Notes under the pieces: model-generated
Databases searched by the model: none
Told to the model about the DNA's origin: nothing
What the model saw: the letters and a program-made list of their open reading frames with translations, nothing else
Made by a program: the position numbers and the translations under genes
NCBI RefSeq assembly: GCF_014192745.1
Contig: NZ_JACHYJ010000009.1
Coordinates: forward strand, 97,067-161,066
From: Luteimonas sp. RC10
GTDB lineage: Bacteria > Pseudomonadota > Gammaproteobacteria > Xanthomonadales > Xanthomonadaceae
Reading direction: 5' to 3'
DNA: 64,000 nt
In this document: positions 37,337-48,451 of the stretch, in pieces
Layout: each line of letters begins with the position of its first letter
How positions within the stretch are numbered: position 1 is the first letter of the stretch

Positions 37337-39298
37337 ATGTCAGGCCAGTCCCAGTTCGCCCTGCTGCGGCAGCGGCGCTTCCTGCCCTACTTCACGGTCC
37401 AGGCGCTCGGCGCGTTCAACGACAACGTCTACCGGCAATCGGTGATCGCGCTGCTGTTCTTCCTCGGCGTCGGCACCGCGGAGCGCACGCTCTACACCAA
37501 TCTCGCGCCGGCGCTGTTCATCCTGCCCTACTTCCTGTTCTCGGCGATCGCCGGCCAGATCGCCGAGAAGCTCGAGAAGCAGAAGCTGATCGTGATCACG
37601 ACCGCGATGGAGATCGCGATCATGACGCTTGCAGCCGCGGGCTTCCTGCTGCAGAGCATGCCGGTGCTGCTGGTCGCGCTGTTTCTGACCGGCACCCAGT
37701 CGACCCTGTTCGGCCCGGTGAAGTATTCGATCCTGCCTTCGGTGCTGCGGCCCGAAGAGCTGACCGGCGGCAACGGCCTGGTCGAGATGGGCACGTCGAT
37801 CTCGATCCTGGCCGGCATGATCTACGGCGGCCTGGTGTTCAAGCTCGCCGGCAGCCACGGCCCCGAAGCCGCCGCGGCCTCGGTGGTCGCGCTGGCGGTC
37901 GCCGGCAACCTGGTCGCACGGCTGATCCCGAAGGTGGACGCCGGCGCGCCGACGCTGAAGGTCAACTGGAACCCGATCCCGGAATCGCGGGCGGTGATGC
38001 GCCTGGCCAGGCGCCAGCTCGCGGTGCGCAATGCGATCCTGGGCGTGTCCTGGTTCTGGTTCGTCGGCACGGTGCTGACCGCGCAGTTGCCGACCTACGC
38101 CGAGGTCTATCTGGGCGGCGTGGTCAACGACACCGCGCTGTACATCTTCGCGCTGGCGCTGTTCTCGGTCGGCGTGGGCGCCGGCTCGCTGCTGTGCGAA
38201 AAGCTGTCCGGACGCATCGTCGAGATCGGCCTGGTGCCGGTCGGCGCCTTCGGCATCAGCGCGATGCTGCTCGACCTGTACTTCGCCCGGCCCGGCCTGC
38301 CGCCGCAGACCGGCCTGACGATCGCCGCCTTCCTCGACGCACCCGGCGGCTGGCGCATCGTGGCCGACCTGGTCGGCGTGGGCCTGTTCACCGGCATCTT
38401 CGTCGTGCCGCTGTTCGCGCTGATCCAGAGCCGCACGCCCCGTTCGGAGCTGTCGCGGGTGATCGCCGGACTCAACATCCAGAACTCGCTGTTCATCGTC
38501 GCCGCAGCGGTGATCGGCGTGCTGGTGCAGCGCGAGTCGCTGTCGCTGGGCGGCCTGACGCTGCCGCTGCCCGGCCTGAGCGTCCCGCAGATGTTCCTGG
38601 CCCTGGCGATCGCCAACCTGCTGGTCGCGATCTGGATCTTCACGATCGTGCCCGAGTTCCTGATGCGTCTGGCCAGCATGCTGCTGGTCCGCACGCTCTA
38701 CCGGCTGCGCGAGCGCGACGTTGATCCAGCGATCCCGGCAGACGGCGCGGCGCTGATCGTCTGCAACCATGTCAGCTACATGGATGCGCTGATCCTGTCG
38801 GCGGCGATCCCGCGGCCGGTGCGCTTTGTGATGGACCACCGGATCTTCGCGATCCCGGGGCTGCGCTGGATCTTCCGGCATGCCAAGGCGATTCCGATCG
38901 CCGGTGCCAAGGACGACCCGGCGCTGATGCAGCGCGCGTTCGACACCATCGATGCTGCCCTGGCGGAAGGCGAGCTGGTCGGCATCTTCCCCGAGGGCCG
39001 GCTGACGAGCGATGGTGAGATCGCCACCTTCCGCACGGGGGTGGAGCGCATCCTGGCGCGCGCTCAGGCGCGCGGCCAGCAGGTACCGGTGGTCGCGTTG
39101 GCGCTGCGTGGCATGTGGACCAGCATGTGGAGCCGGCACCACGCCCAGGCCGGCAGCCGGTTCGCCCGCATGCGTGTGCCGCGGCGCCTGCGCGCTCGCA
39201 TCGAGGTCGTCGCCGCGCCGCGGATCGAAGCGTCGACCGATCTCACCGCTCCGATACTCGAGGCCGAGGTCCGGGCGCTCCGCGGCGATGCCGCCTGA
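37337..39298 (+). CDS. MFS transporter fused to PlsC-type acyltransferase
   Basis: A 653-residue fusion. Residues 1-430 are an LplT-like MFS transporter of about 12 helices (RRFLPYFTVQALGAFNDNVYRQSV, ARPxELTGGNGLVEMG-like loop). Residues about 450-640 are a PlsC acyltransferase with block I NHVSYMDA and block III FPEGRLTSDGE. LplT-Aas systems flip lysophospholipids inward and re-acylate them. Many Aas-type fusions also carry a C-terminal acyl-ACP/AMP ligase domain; here the protein stops after the acyltransferase, so acyl groups would come from a separate enzyme. Complete start and stop; no frameshift seen. Confidence 0.9.
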   Translation: MSGQSQFALLRQRRFLPYFTVQALGAFNDNVYRQSVIALLFFLGVGTAERTLYTNLAPALFILPYFLFSAIAGQIAEKLEKQKLIVITTAMEIAIMTLAAAGFLLQSMPVLLVALFLTGTQSTLFGPVKYSILPSVLRPEELTGGNGLVEMGTSISILAGMIYGGLVFKLAGSHGPEAAAASVVALAVAGNLVARLIPKVDAGAPTLKVNWNPIPESRAVMRLARRQLAVRNAILGVSWFWFVGTVLTAQLPTYAEVYLGGVVNDTALYIFALALFSVGVGAGSLLCEKLSGRIVEIGLVPVGAFGISAMLLDLYFARPGLPPQTGLTIAAFLDAPGGWRIVADLVGVGLFTGIFVVPLFALIQSRTPRSELSRVIAGLNIQNSLFIVAAAVIGVLVQRESLSLGGLTLPLPGLSVPQMFLALAIANLLVAIWIFTIVPEFLMRLASMLLVRTLYRLRERDVDPAIPADGAALIVCNHVSYMDALILSAAIPRPVRFVMDHRIFAIPGLRWIFRHAKAIPIAGAKDDPALMQRAFDTIDAALAEGELVGIFPEGRLTSDGEIATFRTGVERILARAQARGQQVPVVALALRGMWTSMWSRHHAQAGSRFARMRVPRRLRARIEVVAAPRIEASTDLTAPILEAEVRALRGDAA

Positions 39299-39643
39299 GC
39301 CCTCTGCCCGCCGATGCCCGGCTCGGGTACGCTTGCGTCCATTCAGGTCTGCCCAGGCAACGGGCCGATCGTTTCTCGGGGAGTCAGATGCCAGTCCCGC
39401 CCACCTCATCGATGGCTGCGCAGCGCGTGCGAGCGGGCAGCGCAGCGTCGATCTCCGTCTCCGCTGCCCTGTTCAGCGGGTGGCGTGCCAGACGGCCGGT
39501 TCCATGCCGCCCGCCTGCAGCCGGTGACAGGACGGGGGCGTGGTGTCCACATCTCCACGACGCCATCTCCACCTAGTCTGCACGCGCTGCCCGCAATCCG
39601 AGCATTCCGTCACCCTCCCGCCATCCTCCAGGAGCGCACCACC
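39299..39643. other. 345-bp region without a supported gene
   Basis: It lies between the MFS-acyltransferase and CD225 genes. A 62-codon frame from 39388 (preceded by GGGGAG) has low-complexity Arg/Pro/Ser content and no family resemblance, so it is not called. I see no clear promoter, terminator or tRNA. Confidence 0.5.
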
Positions 39644-40030
39644 ATGAGCACCATCCCACCGCCCCCGCCGCCGCCCAATCCGTATGACGCCCCCGGCACG
39701 CCGCTGCCCGGCACGCCGATCGCGCCGGGCACGGTGCCCAACCACCTGGCGTGGTCGATCATCGCCACCGTGCTCTCGCTGTGCCTGTGCTGCATCGTCG
39801 GCACGATCCCGGGCATCGTCGCGATCGTGTTCGCCGCCAAGGTCAACACGCTGCTGGGCCAGGGCGATCTGGCAGGCGCACAGCGCGCGTCCAACACCGC
39901 CAAGACCTGGTGCTGGGTCACCACCGGCCTGTGCATCATCGGCCTGCTGTGGACGATCTACTCGCTGACGCTGGGCGGCGGCATGGAGCAGTACCAGATG
40001 ATCTTCGACCAGATCCAGAGCGACATCTGA
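39644..40030 (+). CDS. CD225/dispanin-like two-helix membrane protein
   Basis: A 128-residue protein: a disordered Pro-rich N-terminus (MSTIPPPPPPPNPYDAPGTP), then the CD225 core, helix 1 HLAWSIIATVLSLCLCCIVGTIPGIVAIVFA, an amphipathic KVNTLLGQGDLAGAQRASNTAKTW loop, and helix 2 CWVTTGLCIIGLLWTIYSL. The cysteine cluster CLCC and the A-xxAS-x-TAK loop are hallmarks of the family that includes animal IFITM proteins. Bacterial members are uncharacterised. AGGAG sits 9 bases before the ATG. The stop overlaps the start of the DUF2752 gene (TGATG), so the two are translationally coupled. Confidence 0.88.
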   Translation: MSTIPPPPPPPNPYDAPGTPLPGTPIAPGTVPNHLAWSIIATVLSLCLCCIVGTIPGIVAIVFAAKVNTLLGQGDLAGAQRASNTAKTWCWVTTGLCIIGLLWTIYSLTLGGGMEQYQMIFDQIQSDI

Positions 40031-40479
40031 TGTCCCACGTGCACGGCCAGCGCCCGCTGGCGCGCGTGCGCGCCGCCACCGTCGCCCTCGCGGGCGGCGG
40101 TCTGGCGGTGGCCGCGACCGGCGTCTGGCTGCTGCGCACGTTCGACCCCAATGCCCCGGGCAGCCCATTCCCGCCGTGCATGTTCTACGCCGCAACCGGA
40201 TGGGTCTGTCCCGGCTGCGGCCTGACCCGGTGCCTGCACGCGCTGGTCCATGGCGACCTGCCGCAGGCGTTCTCGATGAACCCGCTGCTGCTGGTGCTGC
40301 TCGCGCTCTCGCCACTCGCGCTCGCCTGGCGCCTGGGCTGGCGGCCCGCCTGGCTGCAGCCGGTCGCTGCGCGCTTGTCGACGGCGACGTTCTGGCTGGT
40401 GCTGCTGTCGGTCTACTGGGTCGCGCGCAACCTGCCGTGGCCGCCGTTCACCTGGCTTGCGCCCGGCGGACTCGGCTGA
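40030..40479 (+). CDS. DUF2752 membrane protein
   Basis: A 149-residue protein with three predicted membrane segments (about 15-35, 85-103, 117-136). The conserved DUF2752 motif is present: CMFYAATGWVCPGCGLTRCLHALVHGDLPQAFSMNPLL, with the CPGCGxTR signature. Function unknown; the cysteines suggest metal binding or redox activity. It begins on the last base of the CD225 gene stop. CD225 and DUF2752 genes are paired in many bacteria (recollection), which suggests a joint role in the envelope. A longer upstream frame overlaps CD225 and is rejected. Confidence 0.88.
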   Translation: MSHVHGQRPLARVRAATVALAGGGLAVAATGVWLLRTFDPNAPGSPFPPCMFYAATGWVCPGCGLTRCLHALVHGDLPQAFSMNPLLLVLLALSPLALAWRLGWRPAWLQPVAARLSTATFWLVLLSVYWVARNLPWPPFTWLAPGGLG

Positions 40480-40486
40480 CAGCCCT

Positions 40487-41374
40487 TCAACCGGCCTCGG
40501 CGCCGGTCTGCAATGCGTACCAGCGTGCGATCAGCCAGCGCGAGATCGACAGCGCGGGCGACAGCGACAGCTCCGGATTGGCATCGCGCAACGCCGCGCC
40601 GATCGCATCGGCATCGAACCAGCGCGCGTCCTCCAGCTCGTCGTTGACGCGCGGGACGTCGGGCTCGGCCTCGGCGAGAAAACCGAGCATCAGCGAGGAC
40701 GGGAACGGCCAGGGCTGCGAGGCGAGATACCGGCAACTGCGCACCCGCACCGCGCTTTCCTCGAACACTTCGCGTGCGACCGTCTGTTCGAGCGTCTCGC
40801 CCGGCTCGACGAAGCCGGCGAGCGTGGAATAGCGGCGTGGCGCCCAGGCCGCCTGGCGGCCCAGCAGCAGCCGCGTGCCGTCGGTCACCGCGACGATGAT
40901 CGCCGGATCGGTGCGCGGATAGTGCTCGGTGCCGCATTGCGGACAGCGGCCGAGCCAACCGGCCCGCGCCCACTGCAGCGCGGCACCGCACGCACCGCAG
41001 TGCCGGTGGCGCGCACGCCAATGCAGCACCGCGCGCGCCTGAGCGAAGGCGGTGGAGTCGCGTAACGGCCACGACGCCGCGGCGCTGCGCAGATCCACGA
41101 AACCGTGCACGGACAGGCCCTGGGGGGCGTCGCCTGCAGGCAGCGCGAACCACCCCTGCTCGTCGTGCAGGCCCAGGAACACCGCAGAATCCGGGCGATC
41201 GCCCAGCGCCGTCCCGGTCAACGCCGGCGGCGCGCCGTCGGCGTCGACGGCCGCATCGCCATGCGCATCGAGCACCAGCACACGCGCCTCGGGCCACAGC
41301 CGCGACAGCACGGCGCTGTCGGTACGCAGATGTTCGGCGCGGTCGAGCGGCGCCTCGACGAAACGGAAGTCCAT
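40487..41374 (-). CDS. nudC: NAD(+) diphosphatase NudC
   Basis: Hydrolyses NADH to NMNH and AMP and can remove NAD caps from RNA. The 295-residue protein has an N-terminal domain, a four-cysteine zinc ribbon (HCGACGAAL and GRCPQCGTEHYP), the PRTDPAIIV strand, the Nudix box GFVEPGETLEQTVAREVFEE, and the NudC-specific SQPWPFPSSLM. In the Nudix box the residue after EES is Ala where Gly is usual. Complete. It is convergent with the DUF2752 gene and has erpA upstream. Confidence 0.95.
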   Translation of the reverse strand: MDFRFVEAPLDRAEHLRTDSAVLSRLWPEARVLVLDAHGDAAVDADGAPPALTGTALGDRPDSAVFLGLHDEQGWFALPAGDAPQGLSVHGFVDLRSAAASWPLRDSTAFAQARAVLHWRARHRHCGACGAALQWARAGWLGRCPQCGTEHYPRTDPAIIVAVTDGTRLLLGRQAAWAPRRYSTLAGFVEPGETLEQTVAREVFEESAVRVRSCRYLASQPWPFPSSLMLGFLAEAEPDVPRVNDELEDARWFDADAIGAALRDANPELSLSPALSISRWLIARWYALQTGAEAG

Positions 41375-41470
41375 GCGGGGATTATGGCCGGCCGCGGTGT
41401 CGCGATGGCGACATGGACCGCTGCGTCACGCACCGACCGGCGGCACTCGCGCCGGCCAGCCGCCCGCCGG

Positions 41471-41845
41471 TCAGACCGTGAAGCTGCTGCCGCAGCCGCA
41501 GGTCGACTTCGCGTTGGGGTTGCGGATCGTGAACTGCGCGCCGTGCAGGCTCTCGACGTAGTCCACCGCTGCGCCCATCAGGTACTGCAGGCTCAGCGGA
41601 TCGACCACCAGGGTGACGTCGTCGGTGACGATCGCCAGATCGTCCTCGGCGCGCTCTTCGTCGAACTCGAAGCCGTACTGGAAGCCCGAACAGCCCCCAC
41701 CCTGGATATAGACGCGCAGGTTCAGCGCGGGATTGCCCTCGCCTTCGATCAACTCGCGCACCTTGGCCGCCGCGGCGGGCGTGAATTCCAGCGGCCGCTC
41801 CAGGGACTGGTAGCCGGGGCCCTCGATGGTCAGCACTTCGCTCAT
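41471..41845 (-). CDS. erpA: Iron-sulfur insertion A-type carrier protein
   Basis: Carries and delivers [2Fe-2S]/[4Fe-4S] clusters to target apoproteins. The 124-residue protein has the A-type carrier signature: [17 protein letters not shown] (first Cys) and [11 protein letters not shown] at the C-terminus (the C-G-C pair). The ATG at 41845 gives the normal ErpA length; a TTG at 41881 would add 12 unrelated residues and overlap the upstream gene. It lies 33 bases past the stop of the DUF6776-like gene, so the two are likely co-transcribed. Confidence 0.95.
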   Translation of the reverse strand: MSEVLTIEGPGYQSLERPLEFTPAAAAKVRELIEGEGNPALNLRVYIQGGGCSGFQYGFEFDEERAEDDLAIVTDDVTLVVDPLSLQYLMGAAVDYVESLHGAQFTIRNPNAKSTCGCGSSFTV

Positions 41846-41877
41846 GGCCGACAGGATGGGGGGGCCGGCGGCCGCGT

Positions 41878-42618
41878 TCAAGGCTCGGGCGCGGAACGCG
41901 GCGTCACGTCTGCCCAGCTGAACGCGCGTTCCACGACCGCGCCGCGGCCCTTGGGCGCGAGCCGCACGGTGACCCGCAACGGCTGGAAACCGGGCGGCAA
42001 CACGATATCGCCCTCGACCTGCTGGAAGTACTTGAACGCATACGGCACGCCGGGCGCGTCGGCGCGCTGGCGCAGGTCCGACCAGGCCAGCGTCTGCAGC
42101 CGGCCGTTGCGGGTGCCCTCGATCGCCAGCCGCATCTCACCCTCGCTGGCCGCATCGCGGGCCAGGCTCTGGGTGAGCGTGGCGGTGTAGTGCCAGCCCT
42201 GATCGGTCCGGGGCTGCATACGCAGCTCGTGGACGCTCAGTTCACGGCCCTGCGAGGTCGACCCGACGAAGCGCTCATAGAACGCCACGTCGGCGCGCAG
42301 TGCGGCGATCTCCTCGTCGCGTTCGGCCAGCGTCCCCTGCAATTCACGGTTCGCGTCGCGGCTGATCTGGTCCGAACGCGTGAGCGTGGCGACCTGCTGC
42401 TGCAGGTCCTCGATCTGGGCGGCCTGGGCGGCGAGCTGGCGCTGGGGATGGGCCGCGCCGGGTGCGAACACCTGCCACGCGCCCCACAGGCCGAACAGCA
42501 GTGACACTGCCGTCACGCCGAGCAGCACGCGCATCCAGCGCGGGCCATGCGGAGGGCGGGCGGACGCGCCGGGCGAGGCCGGCGTCGGGGGCTGCCCGGT
42601 GGGCTCGGGTGGGATCAT
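41878..42618 (-). CDS. Coiled-coil membrane protein (DUF6776-like)
   Basis: A 246-residue protein: a Pro-rich cytoplasmic N-terminus (1-28), one membrane segment (29-48, [20 protein letters not shown]), a periplasmic coiled coil (about 60-112; [20 protein letters not shown], then [20 protein letters not shown]), and a beta-rich domain ([24 protein letters not shown] to the end). The layout matches the DUF6776 family found next to erpA in this lineage; function unknown. A TATACC -10 box ends only 7 bases before the ATG, so the mRNA may be leaderless if this start is used. Confidence 0.78.
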   Translation of the reverse strand: MIPPEPTGQPPTPASPGASARPPHGPRWMRVLLGVTAVSLLFGLWGAWQVFAPGAAHPQRQLAAQAAQIEDLQQQVATLTRSDQISRDANRELQGTLAERDEEIAALRADVAFYERFVGSTSQGRELSVHELRMQPRTDQGWHYTATLTQSLARDAASEGEMRLAIEGTRNGRLQTLAWSDLRQRADAPGVPYAFKYFQQVEGDIVLPPGFQPLRVTVRLAPKGRGAVVERAFSWADVTPRSAPEP

Positions 42619-42625
42619 CGGACAA

Positions 42626-42631
42626 GGTATA
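42626..42631 (-). promoter_or_regulatory. -10 box of the DUF6776-erpA unit
   Basis: TATACC read on the minus strand, 7 bases before the ATG at 42618. This spacing would give little or no 5' leader. It is divergent from the TATACT box at 42670. Confidence 0.4.
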
Positions 42632-42669
42632 GCGAGCGCGGCGAAGCGCAGTCAAGCCGCCGCGCTCCC

Positions 42670-42675
42670 TATACT
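42670..42675 (+). promoter_or_regulatory. -10 box of the DUF4126 gene
   Basis: TATACT, 49 bases before the ATG at 42725. Together with the divergent box at 42626 it defines a compact two-way promoter region of about 100 bases. Confidence 0.5.
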
Positions 42676-42724
42676 CGTTGCCATCGCGCGCCGCGCCCCG
42701 CGTTGCGGCGAATCGGAGGTCGCG

Positions 42725-43318
42725 ATGTCGGAAGCCCATCTGTTCGCGATCGGTGTGGTGCTGGCGTGGCTGGCCGGCGTGCGCGCCTATCTGACTGTCT
42801 TCGGGGTCGGGGTCGCCGGCGCGCTTGGCTGGCTCGACCTGCCGCCCGCGCTCGAGGCCACGGCCTCGCCCTGGGTGCTGGGCGTGTCGGGCGCGTTGGC
42901 GGTGGCCGAATTCTTCGCCGACAAGATCCCCGGCGTCGATTCGGGCTGGGACCTGCTGCAGACGCTCGCGCGCGTGCCGGCCGGTGCCTTCCTCGCCGCG
43001 GCCGCGCTGTCGCCCGACGGCGAGCTGGGCGCCGGCATGCTCGCCACCGGCGCGGGCGTGGCGCTGAGCAGTCATGCGCTCAAATCGGGCACGCGGCTGC
43101 TGCTCAATCTGTCGCCCGAACCGGTCAGCAATGTCGCCGCCTCCTCGACCGAGGACGTGGTGACCGTTGGCGCACTCGGGCTGGCCCTCGCCTCGCCCTG
43201 GCTGGCCCTGGCGCTGGTGGTGGCGATCGGCCTGATCGGCCTGCTCGCAGTGGTCTGGCTGTGGCGCCGGGTGTTCGGCCGTGGCCGCAAACGCGCGGCC
43301 GTCTTGCCGCGCTCCTGA
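42725..43318 (+). CDS. DUF4126 integral membrane protein
   Basis: A 197-residue protein with about four to five hydrophobic segments. The family pattern is clear: AIGVVLAWLAGVRAYLTVFGVGVAG, then LGVSGALAVAEFFADKIPGVDSGWD, then the Gly/Ala-rich ALSSHALKSGTRLLLNLSPEPVSN and TEDVVTVGALGLALASPW. The ADKxPxxDxxWD and K-x-G-T-R motifs are typical of DUF4126. Function unknown. The ATG at 42725 is the first that keeps the conserved N-terminus. It precedes the response regulator gene by 50 bases and may be transcribed with it. Confidence 0.85.
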   Translation: MSEAHLFAIGVVLAWLAGVRAYLTVFGVGVAGALGWLDLPPALEATASPWVLGVSGALAVAEFFADKIPGVDSGWDLLQTLARVPAGAFLAAAALSPDGELGAGMLATGAGVALSSHALKSGTRLLLNLSPEPVSNVAASSTEDVVTVGALGLALASPWLALALVVAIGLIGLLAVVWLWRRVFGRGRKRAAVLPRS

Positions 43319-43368
43319 TCGCGGCCGGGTAAAGTGGTCACTTCCCAGCTTCTCGTTCTCGCCACGCC

Positions 43369-45177
43369 ATGCCCGATCCCGACAAACCGCAACGCGCGGA
43401 GTTCCCCCCCACTGCATATTGGAGGCGGTGGGCCGCCGATGCCGGCCGCCCGTCGCTGCCCGAGGCCGCCGACGCGACTGCTGCCGAGCGCGGGGACACG
43501 GCCGCGGTGTTGAACGACGACGGCAGGCCGTACCGGGTGCTGGTGGTCGAGGACGATCCGAGCCAGGCGCTGTTTGCCGAGAGCGTGCTCAACGGCGCCG
43601 GACTGCAGGCCCGTGTGGTCGCGATCGCCAACGAGTTCCTGTCGACCGTGGCCGAGTTCGGCCCGGACCTGGTGCTGATGGACCTGCACATGCCGGGCAT
43701 GGATGGCGCCGAACTGACCGCGCGGCTGCGCCAGCAGCCGGCGCACCGGCATATCCCGGTGGTGTTCCTGACCGGCGATGTCGATCCCGAGCGCCAGTTC
43801 GAGGCGCTGGAGGTGGGCGCCGACGATTTCCTGACCAAGCCGGTCCGGCCGCGCCACCTGGTGTCGGCGGTGCACAACCGCATCCGCCGCGCCCGCACCC
43901 TGCAGCAGATGCCCGATCCGGGCCGTAGTCCGGTTACCGGCCTCAACAGCCGGCTGCAGTTGCTGCAGCAACTCGCCGAGTCCATCCCGGCGCACCCGCG
44001 CGGCGTGCTGGCGTTCGTCGAGATCGAGGGCATCACCGCGCTGCGCGACCGCTACGGCTACGCGGGGCTCGAGACTGTCCTCACCGACGCCGGCCGCCAC
44101 CTGCATCACCTGGTCGAAGGCGCGGCGGCCACGCGCCTGAACGACAACACCTTCCTGGTGTTCGCGCCGCAGATCGACCGGACCGCGCTCGACGCCTGGG
44201 CGCGCGGGCTGCGCGACGGGATCGGCAGCCACCCATTCCCGCTCGCGGGCCAGAGCCTGCGCCTGCGTGCGCTGATCGGCTATGCCGATCTCGCGCACGC
44301 CTACGAGGACCCCGGCACCGCGCTGGCCGCCGCCGAGCAAGCCCTGCGCGATGCACGCGGCACGCCGGCCGGCATCGCGGTGCACATGCCCGCGCCGCCC
44401 GCGGGCGGCGACGACGCGACCCCATCGTTGTCGGAAGACCTGCGCGGCGCGCTCGACGAGGGCCGCATCGAACTGGCATTCCAGCCGATCGTCTCGGTCG
44501 CCGGCGGCGACGAACCGCAGTACCAGACCCTGCTGCGGCTGCGCGGTCGCGATGGTGAACTGCATTCGGCCGCGCGCATCCTGCCGGCGGCGGAACTTGC
44601 CGGGGTGCTGTTCGACATCGACCGGCGCGTGCTGGAACTGGCGATCGCCACCCTGGCCGAGCGCACCCAGCGCGGCGGCGCAATGCGCCTGTTCGTCTCC
44701 CAGTCCTCGCGCAGCCTGGTGCAGGCAGGCTATGCCGACTGGCTGCTGCAGCGCCTGCGCGACGCCGGGATTCCGGGGGCTGCGCTGGTCATCGACGTGC
44801 GCCAGGACGATGCGCTGATCCATGCGCTGTCGCTGCAGGAATTCTGCGCGCGCATGGTCCCGGCCGGCGTCCAGCTGTGCCTGGGCCAGTACAGCGACGG
44901 CGATGAGGCCAACGCATTGCTCGCGCAACTGCCCTTGGGCTTCGTGCGCCTGTCGGGCCGGTACTCGCGTCAGCTCGACGAGCCGCGCGTGCGCGACGAG
45001 ATGCGCGGCGCGGTCGAACGCGCGCACCGACTCGGACTGCAGGTGATCGGCCAGCAGGTCGAGAACCCGCAGGCCGCCGCGACGCTGTGGATGAGCGGCA
45101 TCGACTACATCCAGGGCAACCTGGTGCAGCGCGTGGCCGACGCCCTCGACTTCGACTTCCACCACTCGGTGCTGTAG
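43369..45177 (+). CDS. Response regulator with degenerate GGDEF and EAL domains
   Basis: A 602-residue protein. The receiver domain (about 55-170) is intact: VEDDPS, phosphoacceptor D105 in [12 protein letters not shown] in LTGD, K in LTKPV. A GGDEF-type domain follows (about 185-335), with LNDNTFLVF (258-266) where GGDEF is expected, so no cyclase activity. The EAL-type domain (about 355-595) keeps the start LAFQPIVSV and the end DYIQGNLVQ. It lacks the EAL glutamate (QYQTLLRL), the catalytic DDFGTG loop (GQYSDGD) and the EGVE motif (GQQVE). It resembles FimX-like c-di-GMP effectors rather than phosphodiesterases. The hybrid kinase gene begins 5 bases after its stop. Confidence 0.9.
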   Translation: MPDPDKPQRAEFPPTAYWRRWAADAGRPSLPEAADATAAERGDTAAVLNDDGRPYRVLVVEDDPSQALFAESVLNGAGLQARVVAIANEFLSTVAEFGPDLVLMDLHMPGMDGAELTARLRQQPAHRHIPVVFLTGDVDPERQFEALEVGADDFLTKPVRPRHLVSAVHNRIRRARTLQQMPDPGRSPVTGLNSRLQLLQQLAESIPAHPRGVLAFVEIEGITALRDRYGYAGLETVLTDAGRHLHHLVEGAAATRLNDNTFLVFAPQIDRTALDAWARGLRDGIGSHPFPLAGQSLRLRALIGYADLAHAYEDPGTALAAAEQALRDARGTPAGIAVHMPAPPAGGDDATPSLSEDLRGALDEGRIELAFQPIVSVAGGDEPQYQTLLRLRGRDGELHSAARILPAAELAGVLFDIDRRVLELAIATLAERTQRGGAMRLFVSQSSRSLVQAGYADWLLQRLRDAGIPGAALVIDVRQDDALIHALSLQEFCARMVPAGVQLCLGQYSDGDEANALLAQLPLGFVRLSGRYSRQLDEPRVRDEMRGAVERAHRLGLQVIGQQVENPQAAATLWMSGIDYIQGNLVQRVADALDFDFHHSVL

Positions 45178-45182
45178 CCGCG

Positions 45183-47549
<2,367 letters not shown>

Positions 47550-47585
47550 TCGGCGCGCCGGACGCGCGCCCGCACCCAGAGGCGA

Positions 47586-48059
47586 TCAGTCGTCGCCCAT
47601 CTGGCTCTGCAGATAATTCTCTTCGCCGATGCGATTGATCAGGTCGAGCTGCGTTTCCAGCCAGTCGACGTGTTCCTCTTCGTCTTCGAGGATGTCGGCC
47701 AGCAGCTTGCGGCTGACGAAATCGCCGACCTGCTCGCAATGCGCGATCGCCTCGCGCAGCACCGGCAAACCGTCCATCTCCAGCGCGAGGTCGCATTCGA
47801 GCATCTCGCGCGGCGTCTCGCCGATGCGCAGCTTGCCCAGCGCCTGGAAGTTCGGCAGCCCCTCGAGAAACAGAATGCGCTCCGACAACGCGTCGGCGTG
47901 CTTCATCTCCTCGATCGATTCCTTGTACTCATGCTTGCCCAGCGCCTCCAGGCCCCAGTGCTTGAGCATCTTGGCGTGCAGGAAGTACTGGTTGATCGCC
48001 GTGAGCTCGTTGTACAGCGCCTGATTGAGGTAGCGGATGACCTGCGCGTCGCCCTTCAT
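47586..48059 (-). CDS. bfr: Bacterioferritin
   Basis: 24-meric haem-containing iron-storage protein. The 157-residue protein has the ferroxidase ligands: E18 in [14 protein letters not shown]51 and H54 in [19 protein letters not shown] (with haem ligand Met52), E94 in LECDLALEM region, and E127/H130 in [18 protein letters not shown]. Length is normal (158 in E. coli). It follows bfd on the same strand by 111 bases and is convergent with the hybrid kinase. Bfr and Bfd together store and release iron. Confidence 0.97.
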   Translation of the reverse strand: MKGDAQVIRYLNQALYNELTAINQYFLHAKMLKHWGLEALGKHEYKESIEEMKHADALSERILFLEGLPNFQALGKLRIGETPREMLECDLALEMDGLPVLREAIAHCEQVGDFVSRKLLADILEDEEEHVDWLETQLDLINRIGEENYLQSQMGDD

Positions 48060-48170
48060 CGCGGTGCGTCCTGTCGGGGGAAAGGCGCCACTCTAGCCGG
48101 ACGCGCACGTCGATGAAGGAACGCGAATCGTGCGCATTCCTTCGTGCGAATGGAGGGGCTTAGGCGAGCG

Positions 48171-48380
48171 TCAGGCGGCCGAGGCGATCAGCGGCAACTC
48201 GAGCGTCGGCGCGCGCGCCGCGTGGTACTCATCGAGCAGACTGGCGGCCATGTCGGTGCAGCTGCCGCAGGTGGCGCCACAGCCGGTGCGCATCGTCAGC
48301 TCCGACACTTCGCGGCAGCCGTGCGCAGCGGCCTGGCGGATCTGGGTGTCGGTGACGCCGTTGCAGATGCAGACGAACAA
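48171..48380 (-). CDS. bfd: Bacterioferritin-associated ferredoxin
   Basis: A [2Fe-2S] protein that reduces iron in bacterioferritin to release it. The mature 69-residue protein begins FVCICNGVTDTQIRQAAAHG and has the Bfd ligand pattern CxC (near residues 4 and 6) and CGATCGSC (about 37-44). The start is TTG at 48380, with AGGA 8 bases upstream; the ATG at 48440 lies within the putative promoter/Fur site and is rejected. The C-terminal 20 residues are variable. Divided from bfr by a 111-base gap. Confidence 0.93.
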   Translation of the reverse strand: MFVCICNGVTDTQIRQAAAHGCREVSELTMRTGCGATCGSCTDMAASLLDEYHAARAPTLELPLIASAA

Positions 48381-48409
48381 GGCTGCGGTCCTGGCCGGGG
48401 CTGGGAGCC

Positions 48410-48450
48410 CTATTCGGCCACAAACGAGAATCACTGTCAAATGAGAAACG
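48410..48450 (-). promoter_or_regulatory. bfd promoter with Fur-box-like sequence
   Basis: Minus-strand -35 TTGACA (plus 48435-48440) and a weak -10 GAATAG (plus 48410-48415) with 19 bases between. Overlapping it, plus 48422-48449 reads AAACGAGAATCACTGTCAAA then TGAGAAAC, resembling the Fur motif AATGAGAATCATTATC. Iron-dependent control of bfd is expected from family knowledge. Confidence 0.5.
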
Positions 48451-48451
48451 T

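Noticed and set aside
37340..39409. 689-codon minus-strand frame opposite the MFS-acyltransferase gene
   Set aside because: It is a shadow rich in Arg/Gln/His/Asp; the plus strand encodes a clear transporter and PlsC motifs.
39388..39576. 62-codon frame upstream of the CD225 gene with a GGGGAG site
   Set aside because: Sequence is low-complexity Arg/Ser/Pro, with no hydrophobic or conserved pattern; not enough to call a gene.
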